From positions 1-63,260 of the forward strand of contig FWCC01000315.1 of NCBI GenBank assembly GCA_900169235.1: a DNA stretch of 63,260 bases. The letters are read 5' to 3'. The stretch's first letter is position 1, and each line of letters begins with the position of its first letter. Made by a program: the position numbers and the translations under genes. Source of the stretch: Zarea fungicola. Its lineage: Eukaryota > Ascomycota > Sordariomycetes > Hypocreales > Cordycipitaceae. Below are positions 10,435-21,662 of this stretch, in pieces. Under the pieces are notes generated by a model. It ran no database searches. It was not told the DNA's origin and saw nothing but the letters and a program-made list of their open reading frames with translations.

Positions 10435-11997
10435 TTAGCTGTCATTTCGCCCCTCAGTGACACATCGCCTGCATTTGCAGTCCCCTCTAATCCAGCGAAA
10501 TAACTCTTCCCGTCGTAACTCCCATGGGAGGTCAAGTCCGTCCTGTCCAAGGTAGGAAGTACAAACCTCCTCACCCTTCCTAATGTCTCTCTTTGCGACT
10601 ATGAACTCAATAGAACAGCCCTGAAACTCTGGTGCGTGTATAGTATTCGGGTCGCAATCGTGGTTCAGCATGGAATACAGCGGATTGACGTGCGTATATT
10701 CGTATCCATCCTCAGTTCCATTGCCTGATTTGTTATTCGCAATGCGATATTGAATAGTCTGCAAGACCCAGGTATCAAAGCGAAGATCTGCAAAGATATC
10801 AACGCCAAGGGATTCCAAAATCTTAAACGAGTCTGTTATGTTGAAGAAATTGAAGATGAGCATGTGATTTCCGGTATACGAGGCTTTGAACCGAGAAAGA
10901 AGGCTTGTCTGGAGTGGGTGGATATTTGACTGAACACTTGAGGCTAGGCAGCGCAGGATTAGACGAGAGATGGTCGCCCAAGCGCTGGGATGGAACTCTG
11001 ATGGAGAATTTGGTCCCTCAGGGGCATGGATCGGGAGAAGAAATTCGAGATCCTTCCCACAGAGCAGAGGGTGGAAGGTCTCCAAACTTAGCTCTGCGCA
11101 GCGCAGACTGCAATAACGCTCGTTGCAGCAAGGAATTTTACAGCCTTCAGCAGGAAAGACGGTTTGGATATCCAAAGGCCTATTATCGCGGCTGAAACAG
11201 CAAGTTGGGCAAGCACTGGGGTCGTTTGAGACACCGATTGGTGTAAAGTCCATCAGGACCCTGTTGTTGGCCTGGATATCTTGCGCTGCAAAGACACCAA
11301 GCTCATCGGTTCCTTGATCACTGCCCTCCGTCAAGATTCTAGCAACGATGCATTTCCCCTCCGATGCCTCCATCATTTCAATGTTCATCTTTTCGATTAA
11401 GGCATCACTTCGTCGCAACTCATCTTCGGTCATCCAAGGGTAAGGTCTCATGAAGACTGCTCCATTACGGACATCGGTCATCCAACTTCCTTTTCTCTTC
11501 TCTGGGGAGACGTGCTTCTCTCTAAGCTCCACATGTTCTTCCAGCATTTCAAGCCATGATAACAACTCTGGGTCCTCGGGATACGAGTTTAGAGCTTCAC
11601 GGCAAATATCGAGGCTGTCTGCAGCAGCACGGGCGAAAAGAAGGCTTTGTACTAGAACAACCCAACACTTTAGGTTGTAGTCTTCTAGTAGGGAAGAACG
11701 CAAGGTTACCAAGTCCAGCTCTTGAGAGGAGATGACGTCGTCTGTTGCAGTGGACTCTGTCCTTAGAAAAGCCTGATATCCCGCAATTACCTTCTCCCCC
11801 AACTCTGATTCATTTTGCATGGCATCGATGAGAAGGCGAGCTTTGTAGGAATCGCCAACTGCTAGTTCAGGGTATCCAAGCTCTAGTAGCAAGGTTGACC
11901 GTGCAAACCAATGCGGAAAAGAATAGGGATATTTGATTATGCCTTCGGTCAATCGCTGGACCTGCTGACAGAGGCCAGGAATGCTCTGAGCGGTCAT
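10435..11997 (-). CDS. SMYD-like SET-domain protein with N-terminal TPR-like region
   Basis: Single exon, 520 residues from ATG 11997. Residues 1-170 are helical and TPR-like. The SET N-terminal strand is DELGVFAAQDIQANNRVLMDF near 231-250. A cysteine-rich insert at about 263-313 (CPTC...CCNERYCSLRC...HPLLC) resembles a MYND zinc finger. The catalytic SET core has NHDCDPN at 445-451 and KGEEVCTSYLGQ at about 474-485, followed by a post-SET CKCRRC at 507-512. Together these indicate a SMYD-type protein lysine methyltransferase using SAM, with the target unknown. NHDCDPN replaces the usual NHSCxPN, a conservative change seen in divergent fungal members. Confidence 0.88.
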   Translation of the reverse strand: MTAQSIPGLCQQVQRLTEGIIKYPYSFPHWFARSTLLLELGYPELAVGDSYKARLLIDAMQNESELGEKVIAGYQAFLRTESTATDDVISSQELDLVTLRSSLLEDYNLKCWVVLVQSLLFARAAADSLDICREALNSYPEDPELLSWLEMLEEHVELREKHVSPEKRKGSWMTDVRNGAVFMRPYPWMTEDELRRSDALIEKMNIEMMEASEGKCIVARILTEGSDQGTDELGVFAAQDIQANNRVLMDFTPIGVSNDPSACPTCCFSRDNRPLDIQTVFPAEGCKIPCCNERYCSLRCAELSLETFHPLLCGKDLEFLLPIHAPEGPNSPSEFHPSAWATISRLILRCLASSVQSNIHPLQTSLLSRFKASYTGNHMLIFNFFNITDSFKILESLGVDIFADLRFDTWVLQTIQYRIANNKSGNGTEDGYEYTHVNPLYSMLNHDCDPNTIHAPEFQGCSIEFIVAKRDIRKGEEVCTSYLGQDGLDLPWELRREELFRWIRGDCKCRRCVTEGRNDS

Positions 11998-13260
11998 TGT
12001 TAGTCTCAGACATTTCTAGCTGAACAAAGGGCGCTATAACTTGCTTCTCTAGCAGGTGTCTCAAATACTCCAGTCAGTGTGACCGCATCTTGATATAAGT
12101 CCAAGTTCCATGCTCGCTCCATGGTCACACTAAGGATCTAGTTGAGTTCAACCGGGCTACTGGTATAGGTTAGGAGACAAGAAAGTATGGCCAGCGTCAG
12201 AAAGTAGAATCCGAGTCCTTAGGCGGGCATCTCCGTAGGCAGCACTCTTCTCTATTTAGTTCAACCAAGTATGTATTATTTTTCCACATTGCTATTGTCA
12301 ATGAGAGTTTCTGCGACGCATCTGATACAAATATAGCGCAAGGCGGAGTTCTGGTGGAGGCACCTTGGTTGAGGGTCCTCTCAATTGGGGCATAAATTAC
12401 AACTCTGGCTTTTTCGATGATTAATCGTGAGGACAGCCACCGAATTTGGATACAACTACTGTCGAGGTCATATTTTTCCACTTCCGCGAACTTGAGGCAA
12501 GCAAGGATAGCTTAACTTTACCGGAGACAGCTTTCCCAGGCTAGCAAGAAAAGAGTCATATAATACCAGCAATTTTTCCGTCGTCACAGAGCCTGAAGTC
12601 ACTTCTGCTGCAATTCCGTACGTTGTGGTGGTAGCTCTCTGTCGGGGCAGCGAATTCAGACAATCCGTAATCAGTACCGTATTGCCTCACCGTAGAGCAT
12701 AAACAATAGTAACAAAAAGGGAAAACTGACGATAATTCTAATCAATAATCAATCACTGATGATGCTTTAAAGTGCTACGCTACAAATCATCGAATTTCGC
12801 TGTCCAGTCCTGTGGTCAGGCCTGAGTAGATTCCACTTCAACTGTGCATTCACTTTGACTGCCAAGGTAGCTTACGCTTGTCGCGTACATTTTTCCTTTG
12901 CTACTTTTGTCATACACCAGCATACGGGTGCGACGCCATGCATTAGACAGTCAAAGCTTGAGCCATTTGGCGAAGGGGCTTTGTTGTGGCGCGTTCATGC
13001 TCTTAGGTGTCTTTGGTCCTGCAGTTGAGCCCGTCAATAGGTCTTGCACGGTGTGGCAGCTCAACCTCGCCTCGATGAGCAGCTGTTTTGTGTCCAAATC
13101 TGAGACGAAATACCCTCTTTTCAAACCCGGTTTGTTATCAGAAGACAATCGCTACACGACTGCTCTTTTCTTTTACCATCTTCCACATGTGCGCCGTTAA
13201 GTGGGACGTGATGAAATGAAGCAAAAGTCCTTTGCTTGGCCAAAACTGGACAATCTCTCA
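11998..13260. other. Intergenic, 1.26 kb, no gene seen
   Basis: Lies upstream of the SET gene and downstream of the ankyrin gene. Small ORFs on both strands show no recognisable domain or splice structure. Confidence 0.55.
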
Positions 13261-15843
13261 TCAAGCACACATTGCTTCTCTCTGTCGTTTCTGAGCAACT
13301 AGGTGCCGAATCGTATCCCTGACCTCGCCCCAATTCCACCTACCGGTGCAGAGCATTTCTGGTGTGTTTCCGCTCTCGTCCGGCTGTTCAATGTCCACGA
13401 TGCCCCGATCGACGAGGAACCGCACGAGGTTTCCGTTGCCGTACGTTATCCCTTGCCGCAAGATCGCTGACCACTCAGCAGGTGTGAGCGCCGCCTGCAA
13501 CCCGCACTCGTCGAGCAAGAGCTCCATCACGTCTACGTTGACCACCCTCTCCAGCAGGCCCGCCAGCATCAAAGAGGCCTTCTTTCGAGAGGCGGGCTGC
13601 GGCTGCTGCTCACCTTGCAGGAACGCAATCACATCAATACCCAGGTGCTCTCCCCACGCCGCGCCGGGATCCGCACCGGCCGAGAGGAGGCACCGGAGAG
13701 TCGCGATACTACTAGAGTGTAGGTTGCTCAGGTTTAGTGCCGAAAAAAAGGGCGCATGGCCATCCATGTCGAGAGTGTTGACGTCGGCGCCGTAGGAGAT
13801 GAGAAGATTCACTACGTTGGTGGATAATGGGCCGGCGGCACAGAGCGGCGTCATGCCCAACCATCTGCTGTTCGGGTTTGCGCCGCGCTTGAGCAGCAAC
13901 TCAACCGTATCGCTAAAGGCCTTTTCGCAAGCCATGTTCAGTGCCATGTCCACGACGCAGGGCTCCGGTTCCAGATCGAGGAGCAGCTCCACGGCCCGTG
14001 CCGGCTCGAACAGCGAGGGGTTGTCGACAAGAAGACAGAGCGGCGCTTCGACTGTGAGGTCCGGGTCATCCTCGTACTTATCCTGAAATCCGAAGCTACC
14101 AGAAGGTGTCCCCTTCCCTAGCAAGTACTCGACCATCTCCTCTGAATTACCCGTCTGCAAGGCATCGTGCAGTGCGGTGCGAACTGGGTGCGTATCGTAT
14201 CGGGCAAACACGTCGGCTCCGTGCGCGACTAGAATCTTGACGATTGCAAGCTGACCGGCCTGGACGGCCGTATGAAGAGGCGTTTGTTGATTTTCATCAC
14301 GAGCCGTGGGGTCAGCGCCATGTTGCTCCAGAAGAAGCCGCACACAGCCCACAGCTCCAGCAGCACAGGCGGCATGTAGCGGCGTGGACTTTCTAAATGC
14401 TGTCGTCAAGTGATCCGCACCAAAGCTGAGAACAATTTTCAAGCATGCGACCTGGTTTTCATCGTCCCCTCGCGGCCAATCTGGCCGAAAAAGTAGCGGC
14501 ATTGACTGCCAGGTGGCGTTTGGATCTTCACCAGCTTCAAGGAGAACTTTCAATTTGGCAATATTGCCGCTCTTCCAGGCGCTCACCAGCGCGGGCACGA
14601 CCCGTTCCTGGATATCGGTAGAGGTAAAATGAGCACCGGAGTCTAGCAACATCTTGACCAGCTCTGTGTTTCCAGAGGGGCTACTGCAAGCAAGCGATAC
14701 CAAGGTGGCTCCAAAGGGGCTTGCGGGTGATTCTGTTGGGAAGTTTTGCGTAATAAACCGATAGACCTCTATGCTGCCTCTAAGACACGCCGCCTGTAGC
14801 AAGAGCCTGATGTCTGTGGCGCTATACCTTTGAGCTGTTACGTTGCGTGCAACCAGCAGTTCCGCCAGCGCAATATTTATATTGTTGCAGGCTTCGCTTA
14901 GCGGAAATTCACGATCCCGATTGTTGCTTTCGTTAATCAGCTTGGCACCATTGTCCAGCAGCATGTTGACTATGTCAAACACATTCTCGCCATTCGCCTT
15001 GCAGGCGTTACAAAGCGGCGTGGTCTCACCGTGGAACCAAGCGCCTTCCACGTTGGCGCCTTGCTCGATGAGGAACCGCGCTATCCGGACGTGCGCCTGA
15101 CTTGTTCCTTTACATACCTTGGATAGAAGACTTACATGCCTATGCTCCCACCGTTCTAGATCGATCTTGACCCCTCGTTCGAGCAGCCAGTGGAAAATGT
15201 CTTCATAGCCCAGCACGGCGGCCTTTTCAAGACTTGAGCCGCAAATGACTGGGTCCATGCTTTCCAGAATCACACGGAAGATGGCCTTTTTTTCGGCCAC
15301 CTGTGGTGCTGGTAGCCCTCCCCCTCTACCAGTCATGTCATAGACTAGCGAGGGGAAGCGATCCAGCAAGAACCTGACGAGCGCCTGACTGTTGCCCTCG
15401 TCCTCTGACTCCGAGGCTGCTGCCTGTGCGGCGTGAACCAATGCATTGACTCCCATTGAATCGATTCGCCGGCCATCTGCTCCGGCGTCTGCAAGAAACC
15501 TGACCATTTCCAACTTGGCCTTTCCTGCAGCGGCCAGCAGAGGCGTGGTTTCTGCGTCCATGTCATGGTCATCGGGCCGACAGGGATCGCCATACACGGC
15601 CTCGATATCTGACCCCGCTTCCAGTGCCCATTTCACAGTCCCCATGACATCGCAGCGCGCACCATGCACCAGGGCACGGGGCATCCTGCTTTTTGCGTCC
15701 CGTCGGTACAAGGTCAGCGTCAGCATGTCACGAAGCTTTCGGTTGGCGCGAAGGAGTGAGGCTACGTCTCGCATGTGTGTAATTTGCTCGACGATATGGT
15801 GCAGCATCTCCTGGGGGAGGCTAGTCAGTGATGCTCCCGTCAT
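13261..15843 (-). CDS. F-box-like / ankyrin-repeat protein
   Basis: Single exon, 860 residues from ATG 15843. Residues 1-45 (SLPQEMLHHIVEQI...ASLLRANRKLRDML) look like a fungal F-box, which would bind Skp1 of an SCF ubiquitin ligase. From about residue 60 to the end are many ankyrin repeats, including clear TPLHAACAAGAVGCVRLLLE, TPLHTAVQAGQLAIVKILVA and TPLCAAGPLSTNVVNLLISYGADVN. Other repeats are degenerate. No signal peptide or membrane span. Such proteins are numerous and lineage-expanded in filamentous ascomycetes; the substrate cannot be told from sequence. It could alternatively be a plain ankyrin scaffold if the F-box is not functional. Confidence 0.88.
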   Translation of the reverse strand: MTGASLTSLPQEMLHHIVEQITHMRDVASLLRANRKLRDMLTLTLYRRDAKSRMPRALVHGARCDVMGTVKWALEAGSDIEAVYGDPCRPDDHDMDAETTPLLAAAGKAKLEMVRFLADAGADGRRIDSMGVNALVHAAQAAASESEDEGNSQALVRFLLDRFPSLVYDMTGRGGGLPAPQVAEKKAIFRVILESMDPVICGSSLEKAAVLGYEDIFHWLLERGVKIDLERWEHRHVSLLSKVCKGTSQAHVRIARFLIEQGANVEGAWFHGETTPLCNACKANGENVFDIVNMLLDNGAKLINESNNRDREFPLSEACNNINIALAELLVARNVTAQRYSATDIRLLLQAACLRGSIEVYRFITQNFPTESPASPFGATLVSLACSSPSGNTELVKMLLDSGAHFTSTDIQERVVPALVSAWKSGNIAKLKVLLEAGEDPNATWQSMPLLFRPDWPRGDDENQVACLKIVLSFGADHLTTAFRKSTPLHAACAAGAVGCVRLLLEQHGADPTARDENQQTPLHTAVQAGQLAIVKILVAHGADVFARYDTHPVRTALHDALQTGNSEEMVEYLLGKGTPSGSFGFQDKYEDDPDLTVEAPLCLLVDNPSLFEPARAVELLLDLEPEPCVVDMALNMACEKAFSDTVELLLKRGANPNSRWLGMTPLCAAGPLSTNVVNLLISYGADVNTLDMDGHAPFFSALNLSNLHSSSIATLRCLLSAGADPGAAWGEHLGIDVIAFLQGEQQPQPASRKKASLMLAGLLERVVNVDVMELLLDECGLQAALTPAEWSAILRQGITYGNGNLVRFLVDRGIVDIEQPDESGNTPEMLCTGRWNWGEVRDTIRHLVAQKRQREAMCA

Positions 15844-16336
15844 GGCGGCGTCTTTATGCGCCTTTCATCTGGTAAGAAATGAATCGAGATGTAGTCGTAA
15901 GAAATGAATATAGGTGTAGTTGTAAAGAAATGAATATGTTTGACTGGGAGGGCTAGCACCCGCTGCCGCATAATTTCCAGTGGGGGGCTGGACATCAGCC
16001 GCATAATCATGCAGCTGTGTCGTGATGGAGACTGAAGTTTGGAAAAGTAAAATTTAAAATGGATTAGACATTGCTTTCAACTATTAAATGGCAGTTTTCT
16101 AGGGCTGGTAACTGTATTTTCTACTGATTAAACAGACTCGCCTCAAACACAAGTCAGGCAGCTGGATTGAATAGAGTTGATTCTAAATACCATACTCTTA
16201 CACTGTGGGAGACTTGTCGCCATGAGTAAGAGAATATAAACGACGAACTAAATGTACATTTTTATGCAACATCATCTCATACCGCAACTTCCCTCGCCTT
16301 AGTCTTCTTCATTCGGTTCACTCATAGTAGGCACGC
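15844..16336. other. Intergenic, 493 bp
   Basis: Upstream of the ankyrin gene; nothing coding seen. Near the start it has two close copies of GTAAGAAATGAAT-like sequence around 15870-15935, a minor direct repeat. Confidence 0.5.
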
Positions 16337-17371
16337 CTACTTCTGGACCCATCGATACAGGATATCAGTACGCATCGTGTACTTTGTCCCCTTATGCACC
16401 TCATCGCCCTGATGCATCAGCCGCCGGTGCTGGAAAACTAACACGCTGCCCGCTTTCGGATCGACATCCAGACGCCGCTTCAGATCGCGCGACAGAAACG
16501 ACGTTGCGCCGCCAACACAGCCCTCTCCTGTTTCCGACGTCTTGGCCGAGTCGCTGAGGTAGAGATGCAGCGTGTAGTGGGTTTGCACTTCTGTTCCGTT
16601 GTCGGTGTAGTAGTACGGGCCATCACAGTGAGCTTTATACCTTGTCAGTATATAAAATTTCTCTTGGAAACGGGAATGAAGAGTGAAAGACTCACGTTTG
16701 AAGAATTGCCCCTTGGTGTACTTAAGAAAGCGCATCCTCTCATTCAATCGCTCAAATTTCCAGTCCCCATTCTCACCACCATCTTCCGGCGTCTTGCTAA
16801 GCATGGCCTCGACAGACTCGCTGCCGCCGCTGCTGCCCTCGCCTTCTCCCTCGTCCTCGCTTTGTCTTGCCTGCAGGCACCTCTGCCAGATTCGGTCCGC
16901 AACGGCCTGCTGATCCCAGATTATACGATCGCTGTTTCGGTAGTCTGTGATGGGCATCTCCACACCGACGCCCACATTCACCAGCGCCGGCCTCCACGCC
17001 GAGTCACTCTCCTTGGCCAGCGGCACAGACTGCTCCGCGAGCTTGAGCAGCTGGTCGCACTCCCACGGCGCAAGCACATTATCAATCACAATCGCAAAGC
17101 AGTTGGTGTACTCGGGCAGCGGTGAATTCCCAAAGTCAATGTGCTTATATGTGATGGGTGCAATGGGCGGCGTTTTGAGAAAGGAACTCGGAATGTCGAC
17201 GGGGTTGGACGTGTAAGTTGTGCGTTGGGGCTGCGGCTTGGTTGGCATGTTGGCGCGCGACGAGAGTTGCCGATTGAGTTTTGCAGCGATACTTGAAAAC
17301 ATTATTGGGGATGGTGTAGAAATAAGGCGTAAACAGCGGTTTGGTTGCACATGAGACAGTAAACCCGACAT
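16337..17371 (-). CDS. 2-oxoglutarate/Fe(II) dioxygenase, prolyl-4-hydroxylase-like
   Basis: Two exons, 17371-16696 and 16632-16337, 323 residues after removing a 63-bp intron (GTGAGT...ACTGAC...AAAG). The intron is a multiple of three and stop-free, so the genomic frame stays open through it. Only the spliced form reads FFKPHCDGPYYY, the expected sequence around the iron-binding motif. Iron ligands are H227, D229 and H299 (LMHQGDEV); R313 (YTMRTDILYR) should hold 2-oxoglutarate. An acidic, Gly/Ser-rich insert (SEDEGEGEGSSGGSE) sits before the core. The N terminus is basic, with a second Met (MFSSIAAKLNRQLSS) that could support mitochondrial import. Substrate unknown. Confidence 0.88.
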   Translation of the reverse strand: MSGLLSHVQPNRCLRLISTPSPIMFSSIAAKLNRQLSSRANMPTKPQPQRTTYTSNPVDIPSSFLKTPPIAPITYKHIDFGNSPLPEYTNCFAIVIDNVLAPWECDQLLKLAEQSVPLAKESDSAWRPALVNVGVGVEMPITDYRNSDRIIWDQQAVADRIWQRCLQARQSEDEGEGEGSSGGSESVEAMLSKTPEDGGENGDWKFERLNERMRFLKYTKGQFFKRESFTLHSRFQEKFYILTRYKAHCDGPYYYTDNGTEVQTHYTLHLYLSDSAKTSETGEGCVGGATSFLSRDLKRRLDVDPKAGSVLVFQHRRLMHQGDEVHKGTKYTMRTDILYRWVQK

Positions 17372-17933
17372 TTCAGCTTGTCTTGCACCAAGGCGAAGCC
17401 ATCTCTTTATGTTTTTCTCATTCAGCTGCTACCTGGTGCGGAGTAATTCGTTGGCGGGTGAAATACAAGTTGCCTTGATAGGCAGACAGATAGACTGTGG
17501 CTGTGTGAAGCTCAGTGAGTCAGATTTGCTAGCGAGGCGGAATTCAGTCGCCTGACAGGCAGCCATAATAATTTGGCCTCTTGCAGTTAGTGCCATCATA
17601 GTTGTTGTCTTTCATAATCCTTGCAACGTAGCTACATTTTCCTCAGGACACAGCGAACAAAAAAAGAGTTCTAAATAAGGTACTGATGTATTTTTCTACG
17701 GAGCTTGTAGTTTGTGTCATTTCTGACAACAAGCCTTGTCCAGACCATTCTATATATTTGGCAACTTACCTCTACAAGCTGTAGAACTATTTGACCTAAC
17801 ATGGAGGATATCAAAACACCATGCACAAATTCCTTCTCCTTTTTTCAAGACGTCAAAGAAAACTGACAACCTCCGCCACCAAATCTCCGGAAACCCTACA
17901 GATTAAGAGAGATGAAGTTCATGGGGCCTTGTG
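17372..17933. other. Intergenic, 562 bp, no gene seen
   Basis: Between the 5' end of the dioxygenase gene and the 3' end of the sodium pump gene. No motif recognised. Confidence 0.5.
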
Positions 17934-20900
17934 TTATTGAGCTTTGCCGTGGGACTTCTTCTGCACCGAAGCCCCTTCATCATCCCCACTGCCTGCCGAG
18001 CTCTGCGTATTGACGCGGTAGTAGTGTCCAAACGTGCGCTCCTCGATATCGCCCAAGTGCTCGCCCAGCTTCTTGTACTCCTGGCGTCTAAAGTACACGC
18101 GCTTGGCCCACTTCCACGATTCAATGCCCAGAAAGAACAGAAACGCCTCGACAAAGACGACACCCCACTCCCACGAGATGGGCGCATGCTTAAAGACGGC
18201 GGTGTTAATGACGGGAATGTAGATGATGGGGAACATGGTGACGAAGCCGGCAATGATGGACCAAAAGAGAAACTTGTTGCGCCAGACGTCAATGATCCAC
18301 TGGGTAAAGTAGCGCTTGCTCTTGGGCTGCATGCGGAAGAAGCTGCGGCGCAGGTTGATCATCTCCCAGGCGAGGAAGAGGGCGAACCAGGTCAGGCAGG
18401 CAAAGGTCGTCGCGCGGGCGCGGAACACGACCTTGCAGTCCTCCGAGTACGTCTCGTTGCAGTCGTGACCAATGTCGGCGTTGCCGTTGCCGAAGCCAAA
18501 GAGGACGACGGTGAAGGCGCCGATGCAGAGCGCGGCCATCCAGATTCCGTAGACAACCATGTCGATCAAGAGTTCAGGGGTGAAGACACCTTGCTTGAGC
18601 TGAAGAAGAAGAAAAAAGTGTCAATAAAGAATGAGGCCAAGGCTGATCAGAAAAAAAGGCCACGTACGTTTTGAGGAGGTCGCTGCATAATATCTGGCGC
18701 AGCTACTTCGAAGCCAAGACCCATGTCGGGCATACCAGAGGTGACCATGATGATCCACATAATCTGAACAGGAGCAAGAGGAAAGACGGATATGCCACGG
18801 GCATCCTTGACGGCGAGACCAATGAGAAGAGTAAAAGCCTGGGCAATATTCTCAGCCAAGACGTGGAGGATGAATTTCTGGATATTGTCAAACATGCGGC
18901 GGCCTTCTTCGACGGCGTTGAGAATCGAGGCAAAGTTGTCATCCATGAGAACAATATCGGAAGCCTCCTTGGCCACGTCAGAGCCGGCCTGGCCCATGGC
19001 AATGCCGACGTCGGCGCGTTTCAGTGACGGCGAATCGTTGACGCCATCGCCAGTCATGGCGACAAAGGCCTTGCGGCGATGAAGGGCTTCAATCATGCGG
19101 ACCTTGGTCTGCGGGGCGCAGCGCGCAACAACAAGAGGCAGGATGGGGAGGTTGTCAATTTCCTGATCGGTTAGCTTGTCAAAGTCGGAGGCGGCCATGA
19201 CCATGGTGCTCGCCACGTCCGACGCAACCTCGGACATGCGGGAGGGCAGGATGCCGACCTCGAGGGCAATGGCACGCGCAGTCTCGGGATGATCACCCGT
19301 CAGCATGTGGACGCTGATGCCAGCCTCGTGGCACTGGCGCACAGAGGGGCCAGACTCGGGGCGGGGTGGATCGTAGAGACCGATGAGGCCGCGGAAGACG
19401 AGGTCCTGCTCAAACGCGCCGCGGTCCAGCTCGGCCTCGTTGTGCTTGACGTGGGGGATACCGGTGCGGCTGGCCAGGGCGAGCACGCGGAGACCGAGGC
19501 GGGCGAGCGCTTCCATGTTTCGCAGCGTGTCTTCCTTGACATCATCGGTGAGCTCCTTGATCTCATCGCCGACGGCGTACTGGGGGCACGAGGTGAGGAC
19601 GCGCTCCACGGCGCCCTTGGTGAAGAGGTGCTGCTCGCCAGACGGCTTGTGCTCAAAGATGACGGACATTTTCTTGACATCAGAATCAAAGGGGAATTCG
19701 GCGACCTGGCTCCACTCGGGGGCTTCGCCCTGGGAGAGGCGGAGGCGGTTCCAGTTGAAGCGCGACGCAAATACCTGGATGGCAATCTCGGTAGGGTCAC
19801 CGCGGGCCTGCCACTGGCCCTCAATCTGCTGGACGGTGGCAAGGTTGGCAAGGGAGGCAACATTGAGGTAATCACGGACGGTAGCATCATTCTTGGGCAG
19901 CTGGGCAGAATCAACGGCATCACCTTCAGAGTCACTGGAGCGGAAATCAATATCTTTGGGCTGGGCAGTCTTGAAGCCAATCTCGCCCACGCTGGGGTTG
20001 AAGGGCTCGCTGGTGGCGCCGACCGAGTAAGTGCCCCGGCCGGGGATCCAGGCCTTCTTGACAATCATGTTACCCTGAGTGAGGGTTCCAGTCTTGTCCG
20101 AGCAGATATCTGGTGGCAAGTTAAGCGGTTGACCTCAAATGCGGGGGATATGGTACGCTTACTAGAAACCGCACCGAGCGCCTCGAGCGACTTGAGGTTG
20201 CGGACAATGACGTGGCGCTGGACCATGTGCTTTGTGCCGGCGGCCATGGTGATGGTGAGGACGACGATGAGGGAGGCAGGGATCATGGAGAGGCCGGTGG
20301 CGACGGCGTAGATGATGACCTCCTGGCGCGTGTCAAATTTGTTGGCGCCAAGGACGATGATGGCGCAGATGATGGCGGTGCCGAGAAGGAGGAGGGCGAG
20401 CTTGGAAAGCTTGCGCTGGAGGGGCGTCCCGACGTTGACACCGAGGAAGCGACCGACAGCGTCGCTGTAGGTGAGACCCCAAGCCTCGAGCCAGCGATGG
20501 AAGCTGGCCGAGCCATCCTCGCGTCTCTTCTTGGGCTCACGGCGGCGCGAGCTCTTGCCACGTAGGGCTACCGCAATCTGACCAATCTCGGTAAACATGC
20601 CGGTTGCAAAGACGACTCCAATAGCGCGGCCCTTGGTAACGGTAGAAGATGAGTACGCAACGTTGAGACGGTCACCTGGGCCAGTGTCGTTGGGAAAGGT
20701 TGAGTCAACCTCTTTGCGGACGGGCAGGGATTCGCCGGTGAGGAGGGCCTCGTTGGTCTCAAAGTTGACAGCCTCGACGAGGCGCACGTCGGCAGGGATG
20801 GTATCACCCGTCTTCAATTCGACGATATCGCCAGGGACAATTTCGGCGGTTACAACTGTCTGGTTGGTGCCGGAGCGGATGGCCTGGGCGGTGGGAGAGC

Positions 20901-21662
20901 TGAGCGAGCGCAACGAGTCCATGGTCTTTGCAGCCTTGAACTCTTGGAAGAAGCCGACGATGATGTTGAGGAGAATGACAGCCGTAATGACGCCGCCTTC
21001 AATCCATGAGCGGATGCCAAAGGAAGCGGCCATGGCGAGGATAAGGACCTGGGACGTTGTTAGTCGGTTGTTTGAGTTGGCTCTGTTGTTTGTCCTCCGT
21101 AGTTCGCTGTCTTTAATTGCCTTTTCAGCTTCAATCTTCTTGTCTCGATTCATAAGCACTCCCATATCTGCGGTCGACGACACGGGAGTTCCTTATCTGC
21201 GAAACTGTCTGAAGATTGGATGTTTCTGAATGGTGGCCCCAATCCTGGCAGACGGAAGCTTACAGTGGACTATGCTTGGCTCTGAGCCAGGCCATCCAAG
21301 CCAGACACCGAAGCAAAGGACATCAAGAAAGGAACAAGAAGCAAAACAAGCAGCAGCCATTAAAACAATCAAGGTTTTAAGCAATCCAAATGATAGCTAC
21401 TCACCAAAGTCAACGCATTCGCAACCTGTCCAATCAAAATCTTGAGAGGCTGAACGCCTTTGGTTTCACCAAACTCATTGCGGCCGTAGGTGCCCAGGCG
21501 GGTTTTGGCCTCATCGGGTGTCAATCCAACAGCATGGTCGACCTTGAGTTCCCTTTCGACGTCGGCATAGCTGAGGGCATGAGCCGGTGCCGACATGGGC
21601 TGGTTGGCCTGGCCAGAGACATGCTCCTGGAGCCTCTCCTGCTGTTGCTTCTCCTGGCTCAT
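17934..21662 (-). CDS. ena1: ENA-type (P-type IID) sodium/potassium-exporting ATPase
   Basis: Four exons: 21662-21405, 21048-20163, 20109-18668 and 18599-17934, about 1083 residues. Introns are 356, 53 and 68 bp; the second join gives GAVSNICSDKTGT. The ATG at 21662 is used because the open frame begins at a TTG. Cation-ATPase N-terminal domain is at about 30-80. The actuator motif LTGES is at about 189-193, phosphorylated D386 is in CSDKTGTLTQGNM, and the hinge is TGDGVNDSPSLK. The last exon carries the C-terminal membrane helices. The family pumps Na+ (and K+ or Li+) out across the plasma membrane at high salt or pH, coupled to ATP hydrolysis. The 3.2-kb upstream space could hold stress-responsive control. 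Gene-symbol choice among ENA paralogues is tentative. Confidence 0.93.

Noticed and set aside
12197..12481. 94-codon minus-strand frame
   Set aside because: No motif or family likeness and no supporting context.
19289..20311. 340-codon plus-strand frame across the sodium pump gene
   Set aside because: Antisense shadow; it also runs across an intron of the ATPase and has no recognisable motif.
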